A DNA stretch of 64,000 bases. It comes from Dactylonectria macrodidyma. Lineage: Eukaryota > Ascomycota > Sordariomycetes > Hypocreales > Nectriaceae. Each line of letters begins with the position of its first letter. The first letter of the stretch is position 1. Shown piece by piece: positions 46,657 to 60,118 of the stretch. Location: NCBI GenBank assembly GCA_020744425.1, contig JAGMUV010000006.1:1054001-1118000 (forward strand), given 5' to 3'. Both the position numbers and the translations under genes were made by a program. Under the pieces are notes generated by a model. The model searched no databases. It worked only from the letters and a program-made list of their open reading frames with translations, and was not told where the DNA came from.

Positions 46657-47327
46657 GGGGTGGTTTCAGCACTTCGTCACGACAGCGTCATTACTTGAAT
46701 TGGAGAGTTTGCGAAGAAGAGAGGGGAGAAAGAGGAGCGGGGTGAAGGAAACAGAAGAGAAAGAGAACTTGTCGAGCCGCATCAACCGAGAATCACCCCG
46801 GGATCGCAGATTGCCTTGTGGGTTGAGTCAGGGAGCTTACTACTACATAACTGCGTGCGATTCAACATGGTGCGTTGATAATCGTCGGGTGTTTTTGTGG
46901 AGGTCGCAGCGGACTCCTGTTAGCCAATGATAGGCGCGGGGAGACAACGTCATCATGTGATTTCGTTTGTTTGTAGTGCATCCAGGCGAAGCTCAACAAT
47001 GACAACTGACAAGGCCTACAGCATATTGGGGTTTCAAACGGTGCTTGTGAGCGTCTCATTTCTGCATTAGTTTTCTCATTTTCGTTTCCCGAGTCCCAAT
47101 CCCCATCAACATAACAAAGTGACGAAATTGAATCCCTGATTGTTGAGCCGGTCATCTACTTCACTGTTCAAAGCAACCAAACGCCTCCCCCTCATCTCAC
47201 CTCTGGCAGCTCGCTTCTTTTGAGCGCCAACAGGAGACAACAGGGATCTTCTCAATTATCCAACAACCTAAATCAAACGACACATCTTAGACATACATTC
47301 ACACACCAGCTGTCTGATTCAGCCAAC
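46657..47327. promoter_or_regulatory. Divergent promoter region, CARNMT-like / PAC4
   Basis: 671 bases between two start codons that point away from each other, so both promoters are confined here. A GATAGGCGCGGG-type GC stretch lies near 46928. No TATA box was seen on either side. Confidence 0.5.
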
Positions 47328-47825
47328 ATGGCCATCGAGACGGTCGAGCTGTCAATCCCCATCCCCATGTCCCTCGACACCCGCATCTACTTGCGCTTGT
47401 CCACCAAAGCAAAGGCAATCATGCTGTTCCTCGCAACAGCGACACTAGATGAGCTTGCGACCCCTACATCCATGGGCTCATTCGTCTACGCCTTGCCAAA
47501 CGTATGTCCTTCATGAAGCGGACATGTGGCACTTCAGAACTAACCTGCGCTGCAGAGACTCAACGTGGGGCAGCCGCTGTCCACTACGCTCTACTCGACT
47601 GAAGATTCAGTAGAGTTCACTACACGGATGGCTAAGCTTCTGGCACGGAAGACCCAGCTGCCTGTGTATGTGAGCAACTCGATGAACTTCGCCAAAGCTA
47701 GCATGGGCGGCACGGTGGAGGAGGAGATGGAGGCTTTCAAGACTATTGTCAATGTGACACTTGGAAGATTGCAGGAGAAAGGTGTTGGCTCCGAGGCCAT
47801 AGCCGGAGGCGCCCCTGCGGCGTAG
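47328..47825 (+). CDS. Proteasome assembly chaperone 4 (PAC4/Poc4-like)
   Basis: Small chaperone that, paired with PAC3 in other eukaryotes, guides assembly of the 20S proteasome alpha ring. Two exons, 47328-47501 and 47556-47825, 147 aa, with a 54-nt intron (GTATGT, CTAAC, CTGCAG) in phase 0. Recognisable features are an N-terminal beta-strand region (VELSIPIPM, RIYLRLSTKAKAIMLFLAT), then MGSFVYALPNRLNVGQPLST across the splice, SVEFTTRMAKLLARKTQLPV, YVSNSMNFAKASMGGTVEEE and a C-terminal helix (EAFKTIVNVTLGRLQEKG). Length and order fit the family (about 120-150 aa). It shares its promoter region with the CARNMT-like gene. Confidence 0.85.
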
Positions 47826-50658
47826 TCATCGCACGAAAACTCAAGCCAGGTCCTTGTTTGCAGACGGGCACTGTACCTCTTCGAGGTTCCCTCGACTCCG
47901 TCTTTTCAGCCGTGGCTAGCAAGCCTTTGCGTCGCAGAATGGACCTTGACATCAGTTTTGGCAGCGAGTCATCGGTCCTTCGCTGGGCTATTGCAGCTAT
48001 CCGACAGCCAATATCGCAAGCCACTGAACGGCGGGGATTTGAAACGACTAGTTACCCGTCTTCGGCTTCGAACAGGAAGAGCCTGATCCTGGGGGCGGCT
48101 GGAGCTGTCAAAATGACGTGGGATGACAACAGGGCCGCCTTGTTCCAGGAGAGCCCCGCCTTGATACATGCGTATGTGTAGCCTAGGGCCAAATATTTGT
48201 CACTCTTGGACGCACAACATGAACTCGGTGTCTCAGAGGCCGGCTGGGCGTAGATGATAGACTCTACCGTAGGACGTCTTAGCAGACTAGCTGTCTGCCG
48301 TGGTCGGGGCTTGATGACTGACAGACCAAAAATAGATGGCATTTGCGAGTGTTTAGGAACCCAAGGTATGTGATCTGATGGTTGAGCAAACACTTGTATC
48401 AAACATCCAAGACACGGCTTGTCGAGCCAAGCAAATGATAAGACTTTGCAAAAGCCGAGAAAGCAGGAGCCCGGTCGAACAAGATGAAGTGGGTTTGGGG
48501 CCCCGTCATAGTTAAGGGAAATGACTTTGCATACATACCCGATGTCATTGGGCCCGAGTTGTCGAGTGCCTCGTATAGGCATCGACCCGACGGCAAGCTT
48601 TGACTGATGAGAAAAGTGGTGACCAATCTACGGCGATAGAGCATGTCGCCTCCTAGCCCCAACCTCAGTACACCCTCATATTTTTTATTTCAACTGTCCT
48701 AGCTGGGGCAGGCCGATGATCATGTTACGCTTGTGGCACTTCAGGCCAATCTGCTGTGAGACGACGCAGCGATCGGGCAGCGGCAGTGGCGGGCGAATGG
48801 AGAGACTAGAGGAGAGTGCGCAGCTTCGTCGATGACGGGCTCTTATTCCTTGCGCTACAGAGCCCGCTGCCCCATGCAGTCTGTGTTGTGAATACCAACA
48901 GTTGCTAAGGTAGGCATGTTGCTGTCACTCTCATTCTCGTAGACAACCCCAACAACAACCCAGCCACAGTCCTAGGTTTGCCACCACAACAACCGCCACA
49001 GGAGCAGTCTAGGTACCTAAGTTGTCAAAACTGCAGGGTCCAGCCACGCGATTGGGCGTCAGCTGGGGGGCAAGGGCGATGAGACGTCTGAAACGAGCCT
49101 ATCGAGAGGGGAAGGGGTCAAAGCCGTTGGGATTTCGCACGTTAGCGCGGGACGCTGCAGTTTGCACACAGAAAGACAGGCACAAGGCAACTCCTGGGAG
49201 GAAGAAAAACCCTGCTTAGGGCCTTCGCCAGGTACAGCGAGGGAAAACGAAAGAAAAAAAAATTGCTGGCGGTTCCCCCGCGCCCTAGGGGATCCACCCA
49301 GGTTTTTTATTTTTTATTTTTGTAAAAAAAAAAATTGGGGAGTGTTGCAGGCAAAGTTGGTTTACCAGCTCGGATTAGGAACATCGGAAGCGCCTTACGC
49401 CCAGGTTATCGTTATCGCCCCCCACCAACAAGATTTTTCTCTCTTCGCTTCCTCTTCCTACTTCTGCATTGTTGGCTTAAGAAGTTGTTTTCATTGAGGG
49501 CTGCCTGGTGGGCTGTTCGGTGGGCATGCTTTATTCGTGGGCGTCAAGTGGGCATTTTTGGTGGGCTCCTGGGCCACAGTCCGTCGTCGCACTGAGCGGC
49601 CTGGGTAGTGGTGCTGGTTTCTAGTGGTGGCACTCTGGGTGCGCCAGGATTGCCAGGTGCCAAGTTCCAGGTGCTAGGTGCTAGGTGCAGTTTGAGTGCT
49701 ACACTGTATGGGCCAAACTAGGTCGTAATGAGTCGGGAGTAGCACGCAGTGTCCATGTGAGTTGAAGCGAGAGGAGCGAGAAGAGGAGAGTGAGTGGGTG
49801 AACTTTGAAGTGGGAGCGCTCCGACCCCGCTACCAACAAAAGCCCACCTCACGCAGCAAAGCCCATTAGCCAAAACCGCCCACCATCAGCCAAAGTCCAC
49901 CACCACCACAAAGCCCACCTGTTAGCCAGGCCAGCAGCCCTCCTCCTCCTCTTCCATCCCTCGCCGCTTTACCTGCGCCTGTCTGCTAGCCTCAGGCGTC
50001 TCCTCTGCTGTCCTCCTGATTTCCTTTCATCCTACCAAATTTTGCCTCCATCGAGTTCTTCTCCTTTAGCGACTTGCGACTTGCCACTGCCTGCGCGGGC
50101 ACTCTATCAGCCCAGTACATTGTGCGGTCTTCGTTCTCAACGAACGCACGCAGCCACCACAACTCGCTACCAAACGACCCCTCTCACTCATCACTGATCA
50201 CTCTGCAGTCTGCGTTCTGCACTCTGCAGAAGCAGAAGCAAACGGCGACCCTTGGCTGGTGAGTTGCTCTAATGGCCCCACGACCCACGCTCGCCGCCCA
50301 CTCCCGCACCCCTGCCTCTGAGGGGCACCTTCGCTTCCCGTCCAGAGAGCAAAGACCAGTGCTCAGTGCCCAGTGCCCACTTCCCAGTGCCCACTACTAC
50401 CCAGCCAGCCCAGACAACCAAACCACATCCCACCGCTCGCTCGCCCTCTCTCGCCTTTCCCGAGCCTCGAAACTTGAGCCTCGTCCACTGCAGAGCCGCG
50501 CGCCGTCCACTAACCTCTCTGTCGTAGAAGCTGCGGAGCTTCGCCGATGTGATTAGACGTCCCGGTCTCGCCCCTCCCGACTCTCTGTCCTCCCCCGCGA
50601 CGCCCTCACACGCCTACATCCTATCCGTCTCCGCCGTCCCGTCGCCCGTCTGCCCGCC
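47826..50658. other. Gene-free region and 5' leader of transportin
   Basis: 2.8 kb. Minus-strand frames at 48052-48662 (up to 176 codons) have no motif. A/T homopolymers occur at 49253-49262 and 49303-49336. From about 49880 on, the plus strand is C/T-rich, a probable long leader for the transportin gene. Confidence 0.5.
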
Positions 50659-53610
50659 ATGTCCTGGCAACCCGCTCCCGACTCGCTGCAGCAGCTTGCT
50701 TCGTGTCTCAAGGACTCCCTTAGCGGCTTCGACAAGAATGCCCAGAAGCAGGCTGATCTCGTGAGTTACTCCAACCCCACCAGGTTCTATGCGCCCGATC
50801 ACTTCGCTGACTTTCCTTCTCCCGTCTAGATGCTCCAGCAGGCCAAGAACTCGCCTGACGTCAATAACTACCTAGCCTACCTCTTCTCCAGCTCTCAGCC
50901 CCCCGATGGCCTCCAATTCACCGAGCAAGACTTCCACCTCGTGCGCTCTGCCGCTGGCATTATGCTCAAGAACAATGTCCGCTCCGATTGGAAAACCATC
51001 CCCGAAAATAGCCTGCAACTCGTCAAGCTAGCCGTGCCCATGTGCTTGCAGGACAAGAACTCACAGATTCGAAACTTCGCCGGAAACATTGCGACAGAGA
51101 TCATCCGCCGAGGCGGTCTTCTGGGCTGGCCCGAGCTACTCCCCCAGCTTCTCGATCTCATCACGAACTCGAACGGCCAGGTCTCCGGCGAGGCCCAGGA
51201 AGGTGCCATGTCTGCCATGGCCAAGATCTGCGAAGACAACTTCCGAATGCTGACCAAGGAGGTCAATGGCCAGCGACCCTTGAACTACGTTCTGCCCCAG
51301 CTCATTGCCGCCACCAAGAACCCCCTACCCAAGGTCCGAGCCGGTGCCTTAACGGCCATCAACGTCTTCACGCCCCGCGAGTCACAGGCTATGCTCAACT
51401 CCGTCGACGACCTCCTACAGCACCTCTTCATTCTGGCCAGCGACGAAAATACCGACGTTCGCCGCCAAGTCTGCCGTGCCTTTGTCCAGCTCGTCGAGAC
51501 CCGACCCGACAAGTTGCTGCCGCACACCTCTGGCTTGGTCGACTACATCATCAGCCAGCAAAAGTCCGACGATGAGGACCTTGCCTGCGAAGCTGCCGAG
51601 TTCTGGCTCGCTGTGGGCGAGCACGACAATCTCTGGGCGGCCTTGAAACCGCACCTAACCAAGATTATCCCTGTCCTACTAGAATGCATGGTCTATAGCG
51701 GGGAAGACATCGCCCTGCTCGGAGGTCAATCCGATGATGAGGAAGAGGAAGATCGCGAGGAGGATATCAGACCTGCCTTTGCCAAGAAGGCTGCTGCACG
51801 AACAGCAAACGGCGAAAACTCGGCATCTGCCGATCCCAACGAGAACGGCAATGCTTTCGAGAAGCTAGCTAGTATGGACGAAGACTTGGAGGAGGGAGAA
51901 CTTGACGACTACGATGACGGTGACGACGCGAACCCTGACGAAAGGTGGACCATTCGCAAATGCTCCGCTGCTGCCCTCGACGTCTTCGCCCGCGACTTCC
52001 GGGATCCCGTCTTCGAGGCCATCTTCCCATACCTTTCGCAGAACCTCAAGCATCAGGAGTGGCCATACCGAGAGGCCGCCGTCCTCGCCCTAGGAGCCGT
52101 GGCAGAGGGATGCATGGACGTCGTCAAACCCCACCTCCCCGAGCTTGTCCCCTACCTCATCTCCTTGCTTGAGGACCAGGAACCCGTTGTGCGCCAGATC
52201 ACTTGCTGGACTCTTGGTCGTTACTCATCATGGGCGGCCAACCTGCAGGACCAGCAAAAGGACGAGTTCTTTGTCCCCATGATGGACGGCATCCTCCGAA
52301 AGATGCTGGACAAGAATAAGAAAGTCCAGGAAGCCGGTGCTTCGGCCTTTGCTAACCTCGAGGATAAGGCGGGCAAGATCTTAGAGCCATACTGCGGACC
52401 TATCATTTCCCAGTATGTCCGATGTTTTGCCAAGTACAAGGACCGCAACATGTACATCCTGTACGACTGCATTCAGACCTTGGCCGAACACATTGGACCG
52501 GTCCTGGCGCAGCCAGAAATGGCAAATCAGTTGATGCCTGCCTTAATTGACCGGTACAACAAGGTCTCCGACCAGTCCCGCGAGCTCTTCCCCTTGCTCG
52601 AGTGCCTGTCTTACGTGGCCATGGCGATGCACGATGCCTTTGCCCCGTATGCCGAGTCGATCTTCTTACGATGTGTCAACATTATTCACGTCAATCTTGA
52701 GCAGAGTTTGGCCTCCGCCAGCAACACCTCCCTGGAACAACCTGACAAGGACTTCCTTGTAACCAGCCTTGATCTCCTCAGTGCGATTATCCAGGCACTG
52801 GACGATGACAAGTCCACAGTGCTTGTCAAGAGCTCGCAACAATCTTTCTTTGAGCTCCTTAGCTTCTGCATGGAGGACCCCACCGACGAGGTCCGCCAGT
52901 CGGCGTACGCTCTGCTCGGCGACTGCGCCAGATATGTTTACCCTCTGCTACAACAATACCTCCCTACCATCTTCCCCATCATGCTAAAGCAGCTCGATAT
53001 GGACAACGTTTTGGATGAGGAGATTGACAGCGGCTTCGGCGTCGTTAACAATGCCTGCTGGTCTGCCGGCGAAATTTCGATGCAGCACAAGTCAGCGATG
53101 GCACCTTGGGTCCCTGAGCTCCTTCAACGATTTATCGAAATCATGACCAATCCACGTGTGCCCAAGGCACTCAACGAGAACGCCGCCATGGCCCTTGGAC
53201 GCCTCGGACTGGATAACTCGGAACAACTAGCACCTGCGTTGAACACCTTTGCCGAGGAATGGCTGAGCTCAATGGAGGAGGTCGAACCTACAGAGGAGAA
53301 GGCCACAGCATTCAAGGGTTTCTCAATGATTGTTGGTCGGAATCCCCAAGCCATGGAGAAGGTCCTCCTCCAGTACTTTGTGGCCATTGCGCGCTATCGC
53401 GACATCAACCTCAACAGCCCTATCAAGCAAGAGCTACATGATGTCTTCCAGAATGTGAGAATACCCTATTCATCCGCAAGCAGTCCAGCATATGCTAATA
53501 TTTCCCAGGTCCTTTCTGCCTACAAGCAGATGATCCCCCAGTTCAGCGACTTCCTGGGACAATTGCAAGCGAAGGACCGACAAGCCCTAGAAACCCACTA
53601 CACTCTATAG
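50659..53610 (+). CDS. kap104: Transportin / importin beta-2 (Kap104-like)
   Basis: HEAT-repeat nuclear import receptor for PY-NLS cargoes such as RNA-binding proteins. Exons: 50659-50760, 50830-53454 and 53509-53610, 942 aa. The last intron, 53455-53508 (GTGAGA...GCTAATATTTCCCAG, 54 nt), is in frame without a stop and easily missed; removing it restores DVFQNVLSAYKQMIPQFSDF. The start MSWQPAPDSLQQLASCLK matches transportin N-termini (human TNPO1: MSWQP). Next come an importin-beta N-terminal repeat (LKNNVRSDWKTIP) and HEAT repeats throughout. An acidic disordered loop lies at about 331-405 (DDEEEEDREED and LEEGELDDYDDGDD), equivalent to the H8 loop that Ran-GTP uses to release cargo. Conserved segments include DERWTIRKCSAAALDVFA, EWPYREAAVLALGAVAEG and NNACWSAGEISMQ. 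Cytosol/nucleus shuttling is expected. Confidence 0.95.
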
Positions 53611-56433
53611 GTACGGTAGTTGGTGGCGCATTGGGTCCAACCGGGACATTGGTATCTTGACAGCAAGGACAAGAGAACACCAATAATTACATAGCAATAG
53701 ATAGCATTGATTTTTCTCGCACTAAGTAGCATGGAGCGGGTTCGAAGAAGGGGTTGCATGGTCGGCTTTGGGACGATGGCAAACACAGCTGCATACTTTG
53801 ATGCTACTTGGAAGCAGCACGGTGACGGCTTTTCACCAGATGCGGGCTGGAAAGCGATGATGATGTGACGACAAATTTTGAGCGGATAGCACGGGGAGGA
53901 AAATTATACCTTGATCATGATGGGATGAGGATGCTATGTCGTCATGGGCAGAAATGAAATGAGGCAGCGAGAAATGATGGGATATGGACAAACTAGATAG
54001 ATACGTGAGTTGAGCAAGGCTTATGAGTGGGTGGTCGAAGTATCGAGATGCAGTATAGGGTGATTTGTTTGGTGTTCAGAGTCATTCAGTGCGGTTGCTG
54101 CTCCGGTTTCCTACGAGGTTCAATATGGGGGGGGGGAGGAAATATCCCTGGCCCTAAGACATTGATTAATCAAACTTGGGAGCTCACACACTGCCTTTCA
54201 TCATTTTTATCTTGTTGATCCAATACTTTATTGGTCATATCGTGAGGATTTCATCTGTAGGCGGGGGACACTCAAGGCAAGCTTGCGGATCAAGAAGTTT
54301 GCATTAACCCCCCGACATAGAGATTAATTTGCAAGTCCCATAGCCATGCGATAAAAACAACATGCGCGTGGGTTAGCAGTGCGGTATAATAAGGTAAACG
54401 AGCCTGAAATGGTAGGTAAATCTACGAGGGGCGATATAAGATTCAGAACAATAAACAACATGGCTGAAGAGCAACGAGCGTCAGCCCTCAAAACAAACAA
54501 CGATGCAAGCATACAGTCACATAAGAGGGCTTACAAAACGCTAATGGATTGAACGGAACTACTATCTAGCTATAATTGCTCCCGTACAATATTTTATCAA
54601 TGCGATGTGATGGTTGTGTTGCGATCATGATCCATCATCAAAAGTGCAGGGTAATCAGGCGGTGGAAGGATCAAGTCACGTTGTCATGACTCTGGCTCAT
54701 TGACAGCTACTTGATCAGAGAGAACTGGTTGGTTTAAAATGTCAAAGGTGGCAATCTTCTGGTCAAAACTAGAACGCTTTCCTATCGTTTCTCAAGTCTA
54801 AAATACCATATCTATACCACAACGCGGTTTACGTGATGTGAGGGCTTCAGATGCAAAGACTTGGTTTTGTTTTGCTACGGGCAAACAAAGCCGCCAGTTG
54901 GACACTGGGACAATGAAATTCACCATCTCCTCTGCAGATTCCGTAACGGGGGCTGGAAATACGAAGGGGTAAACCACTATCAGACTCACTGTTGGGAATA
55001 CGAGGCCCTTGGCTCCTTCACCACAACAACGACAAGATTGTGCCTCTGTTGTTTGATACTTTGATTAAAACGACTGGAAAAGATGAATCTCATCATTTCC
55101 TATCTTCTGGTGACTACAGATTACGCGCCTTGTCATGGTGTGACCTCGTATGCTTTGAAATTATCAAACCATGGCTGGCCACCAGAGCTGCAACCACGTC
55201 GATCATGGACAACTGGCGCCTACAGCGGCAAGCCCTTGACGATAGGACCTTTCCTCTGGGGACTTTACGACTCATTCGCCATAGCTGATGGCCTTAGACC
55301 CCATGGAGTGAAGGGACAACGGGGTTAGGCCGCCAACCGTTGCCACTACTGCCAGAATCACACCTACCGGAGGGCCACCCGTCCCAATCACGCATCACGA
55401 AGGCACCACGCGAACGGGGAAACGCGGACGCCAGGAACGAGTCTATGATGACATTCCCAACCTCATATCATGAGAACTGTTCCATGCCTCGCCTACTTAG
55501 CTCTGCCCGTTCGTTGCCCGCCGGCATATCGAACGCGGAACATGCCCATCGCCCCCTCTTCCCGACGCCCCCCCACACACTGATAGGGTTGGTTCGACGG
55601 TTTTCTATCAGGGTCAATATCATGGAGGAGGGATTTAATACGGAAAGGGTAAATCGTAAAAACGGCCTAGACTAGAGCCTCCCTTGCTGCCCATTGGGCT
55701 GTCGACAGCAATACGATGTTTTTATTTTGATCTGGCCTTAGACATTTGTGGCTTTTTGGGGGGCAGGAGTTTGAGAGGGCGAAAGGGAACTGACTGGTGG
55801 CGGGGGAACTTGACAATGCGTCGACGGCTCCCGGGGCAAGGACGGCATTGAATCCCGCTGTCCAGTCGAGTGAGCTCCGCAGTGATGATCCATGATCCGA
55901 GCGGAATGGATTATGGGTCAGTTCTGGGGACCGAAAACTCGAGTGGGCTCGTAGGGGTTGGGACGAGTCGAGATGGCTGAGAGAGGCCACTGGCAGCCCG
56001 ATCGAGACGACGCTGGGATCACGCATTCAACCATGCTGGCTGGCTGTCTGTCCCCTCTCCCAGGGCGGACGATTAAAAATAGCCGTATACGTACAGTAGT
56101 ATGCAACGGTCTCCATGGGCTCATTCCGCTATATCCCAACCTCGGCGCTTGCATCTACTGCGTAGGTGCGTAGGTTCTGTAGTGCCAGTAAACCCGCTCA
56201 CGCTACGGCAGCCCTGCCAGGCCGGCCGGGGAATAATCGACGACCAAGAGTCGGAGAGCAGGGCTTCTTTGGGCAGCGAGAGCTCCAAGGACGAAGGGGG
56301 GCCAGAAGGGAAGGGGAGGGGGGACGCTATCCCGTACGAGCAGTCATGTCCGTATCTCTATGGACGGTGAGGACTGACTACTGAGAAGGGCTACCAAGTA
56401 CGCGGGCCTCGGACTGGTGAGATGGGGCATTGC

Positions 56434-56461
56434 ATGGCATGGCATGGCATGGCATGGCATG
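56434..56461 (+). repeat. ATGGC pentanucleotide repeat
   Basis: Five to six ATGGC units in intergenic DNA. A simple sequence repeat. Confidence 0.85.
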
Positions 56462-57960
56462 TAGTTCTGCATCATGGATAAGGCGGGTTGACGCTCGGGG
56501 AGTTCCCAGAATAGATGACAGGGCCGTCTCGGCCGCCCATTGGAAGCAGTGAGTAGAACGAAGCTATTATCTCCTCGGATAGCGACAGCTCGAATCACAC
56601 TTCTAAGCCCCCCCCTTCTTTGCAACATCCTGCATATTACGTGGTAGAGACACGCGTTACGGTCCAAACGGCGTCTGGTCTGGCCTGGTCCAAAGACGGT
56701 AACCGTTTTGGCCTCAGTACGAAACCCCCCTGAACCGTCACTGCCCTCTCAGCCCCCGTACTCGCTAGCCACCCGATTTCCCAATCTGGGCTGCCTCTTA
56801 ACCAGAAGCGGGCTGCTCCCCTCTCCAAGCTACAGCAGCTACCCGGGTAGGTAGTGGATTACGATAGGGCAGGGGGGGGGGGGGGGGACGACCAAGAGCT
56901 ACAGGGGGGTGGTTGTTAAGGCGCACGATGTAATGGTAAGGGTTGAGGTTGGGGGTAGACTATCTGCAAGGCCGGGAGAGCAAGAAGAAGAAAAAAGAGG
57001 GTTCTATATTTGTCAGACGCTCGGACACGCGCATTGTCCACTGAACGATGAGGCGTTACTTTGGAGTAGAGGTGGTTGGGGTCTTTTGAGGTTGAGTAAC
57101 GTATTCACAGATTGCTTCACAACAGGGGGGAAGGGGGGACATCGGAAGCGCATGATGAGCTTCGGAGAAGAGCGACGATCCGGAGCCGGGGCGCCGCGGC
57201 ATCCCGGGGTCCAGCCGCGGCCGATGAGAGGGGAGAATGAAAGAGGGGGGTAGGGGCGTATATTCTTCTCTGGGAGTGGCGTCGGACGGGAAATCGTAAA
57301 CTTGGGATGAGGCAAGATGGGATGAAACCGATTGATGATTTGCAGAGACGGGGAAGGGGGAATAACGGAAATTCCGAGGGGATAGACGGAGACAAGGCAA
57401 GACAGGGCAAGGCAAGGCGTGCCAGAATGGAAGATTCGATGGAAGGGGACCCAGCTACAAGGGGGAGATGGGGATGGATCATGGATGGATGGACAGTAGA
57501 TGGATTCATGGATGGATGGGGGTCAAAGATGGCCCACTGGCGATTCATGTAAATTGGGGGCAGGGTATGTTTGGAGATGTTCCATCTGGGTGGAAGCAGA
57601 ACAAACTTTCGGGTAACTCGCAAATGCCGCCGTCGCACAAGTTAGGGCGGTGCGAGTAAATAACCCGTCCGTAGTATTGATAAGGGGGCTAGTAGTAGTA
57701 ACAGTAGTAGGAGAGACCCTTGGATGGGGGACATGACATTCATTATCTAAGACAGTAGCCATGTCGCGAAAGCCTTTGCGATGCATGACGTCGCGAGATG
57801 GGTTTTCCGGGGCATTGGTTCCCTTTCAAACGGCCTAGTATCAGCAATAGTAGGGCTAGGCGGTCATCCCGAGGAAACCCCCCCACAAGCCGGACCTCAA
57901 ATTCCACAGGTGTAACGAGTGCGAAAACAAAAAAGTCGTTCGTTTTAGGGCCTGGGTCCA

Positions 57961-57985
57961 AGTCCAGTCCAGTCCAGTCCAGTCC
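57961..57985 (+). repeat. AGTCC pentanucleotide repeat
   Basis: Five AGTCC units followed by CAACC. A simple repeat. Confidence 0.85.
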
Positions 57986-58672
57986 CAACCTAACTGGCGC
58001 CCATTATTCACTATGTACCTATGTAATCTACCAAACGTAAACTGCACTGCCGGCCTCGAAAAGTGCCCAAAGCGCTCGAGCCATGGCCGGATTAAGGCAA
58101 TCGAGTGCAAGGTCACCCAGCCAGCAATTGCTTGGCATGTAGAAAGCGTGCTTGGTTGCCTCTTTGCTCTTGTTGCTTTCTGCGCGTTGTCAACGTGGTA
58201 GCAAGAGATCCCACCCTCGAAGCCGAAATGAGCCAATTGAATCCTTCTCATCCCACCTCAGGACCGAAGTCAGGTTGACTCTGACTTGTCCGTTCACCCC
58301 AGTGGTCCTCCGTCTAAACCCGCCGATTCTTTTCCATTCTCGTTGCGTGGATTCTGTGTTGGTGGACGGTGGTTGTTTAGTTAGGTAGGTAGTTCGTTGG
58401 ACTTGCATTTAGCATGGAGACTCGATAGCAGTCTAAAAGCAGATCCCCAGAGGAGCGGCGTCGCTGGGCGATGCGCGCGAACCAGAAGCGCTGGACGATC
58501 CGTTTCCGCGAGTTTCAAGGGTGCCAACGCCCAGTGCTCGGTTTAAGCTTTGGCACTAGTTGCGTTGCATGAGCCCTTTCTACATCGTACGTACACATAT
58601 TCCGCCCTTCGCGTTTCGCTGTTAGTTGTTGGCCCGAGCCCTATCGTCCAACGCCTTTTTGCACTTGACAGA

Positions 58673-58699
58673 AGAGCCAAGAGCCAAGAGCCAAGAGCA
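58673..58699 (+). repeat. GAGCCAA heptamer repeat
   Basis: Nearly four units of GAGCCAA. A run of GGGGA units lies about 60 bases further on (58758-58778). Confidence 0.75.
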
Positions 58700-60065
58700 A
58701 ATTACGTAGTTGTTGAGTGGGCTAATTAATAGAGCTGGTCTGGTGAGTTGGGTAATGGAGGGGAGGGGAGGGGAGGGGTGTGGGACATGAAGTACACCGA
58801 GAGAGAGACATGCGTACAGCGACGGAACCATGGAGAGGCACAGACGGAGAGATGCAGGCACACAAATCCGACGGGTCAGATGGTTGCCAACAGTCAACAC
58901 CAACAGCAAACATAACAAAACCCAACCAACCAACCATCATCCACCGAGAAAGCTGGTAGACAGAAAAGAAGACACCAGTGAGCGGGCGAATGTTCCACCC
59001 CGACGGATGCTAGTAACCCTGTATCCACCCCGTGCCATCCTCCATCGCCTCAGTGGCACCCTGCTCCCCTACCGACCAGTGGCTTTTTGGGGCTGTGTGC
59101 TATTAATGGAGACAGCAGGCAGACAAAAAAGATGCAGCATCCCACATTTTGCCTCTTCTCTGGCCCACCCCTGCCTGAACCCGGCCCTGTCTGTTTCCTC
59201 TTCCTGGGGACTGGGACCACTCGGCACGTCGCCGAAGTAGTGGCAAAGGGCAGCTTTCCCCTACATAGTAGTAGCTTGAATAGCCCGGTCTAGAACCTAC
59301 CGCGCTCTTCATTCGCCGCCTTTCTCGTGCCTTTTCCTCCCTTTCCTCTTTTCTTTCGCCAGCCAGACCTCACGTGAAACGAAATCGAGGTATCGTTGCT
59401 TTTGGGGAGAGAGAGGGGAGCGGGCGGGCGGTGAGGGGCACAGGTACGTAGGAACGGGATCGCCGTGCTCTCATGTTTTTCCTTTTTTTTCGTCTTCCTA
59501 GGATTTCCACATTTTGACGTGCGGAAAGGGCAACTAAACCCCTGCTGGGCTGGGCTGGGCTGAGCTGGGCTGGGAAAACTTATGCGGTGAAATCGGCGCA
59601 TGGACGCTTTCCAGGGGGTGAAGTGACAGAAATTAAAAAAGTTCCATGACAGAGTGGACTGTGTACCCTGGACAAATGTCTTACACTCAGAGCGTTGTTG
59701 ATCCCACTAGGCGGGCTCCAGCGTGTGATTGGATTGCCAAACCCGTGCGGGTGGGCCGCCATCATGAATCCGACACGGGTCAAGGAGGAAAGTCCACGTA
59801 TCATAGTTAGCGTTTTAAGCTGTCAAACACTGGTGACATGGTAAATCATGACTTCAAAACTCGTCTCATGTCGTTTGTCCAACTTTGACTAAGCAGCGAA
59901 AGCCCGAAAGTGAAGGGCAAATGAAGGACTGGCGATCATGAGCTTCTCCCACGCTGCTATTTGCTGCTTTTGGCTGCCCTGGTTGGCCTTTGTGATGGCT
60001 CTATGCCCCCCCCCCCCTCTTTCGCTCTTAGAGCGTCATGCTCATCGCTCCCTGTTCCCATGAGC

Positions 60066-60118
60066 CATGTGCCACACTACCATGTGCCACACTACCATGT
60101 GCCACACTACCATGTGCC
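60066..60118 (+). repeat. 15-nt tandem repeat, 3.5 copies
   Basis: Three perfect copies of CATGTGCCACACTAC plus a half copy. The unit is a multiple of three, so all frames read as five-residue repeats (for example MCHTT), but no gene structure surrounds it. Confidence 0.9.

Noticed and set aside
48052..48582. 176-codon minus-strand frame
   Set aside because: No recognisable family, biased composition, and other frames are equally open.
49805..50556. Plus-strand frames before the transportin start
   Set aside because: They sit in the C/T-rich leader and read as Ser/Pro/Arg/Leu low complexity.
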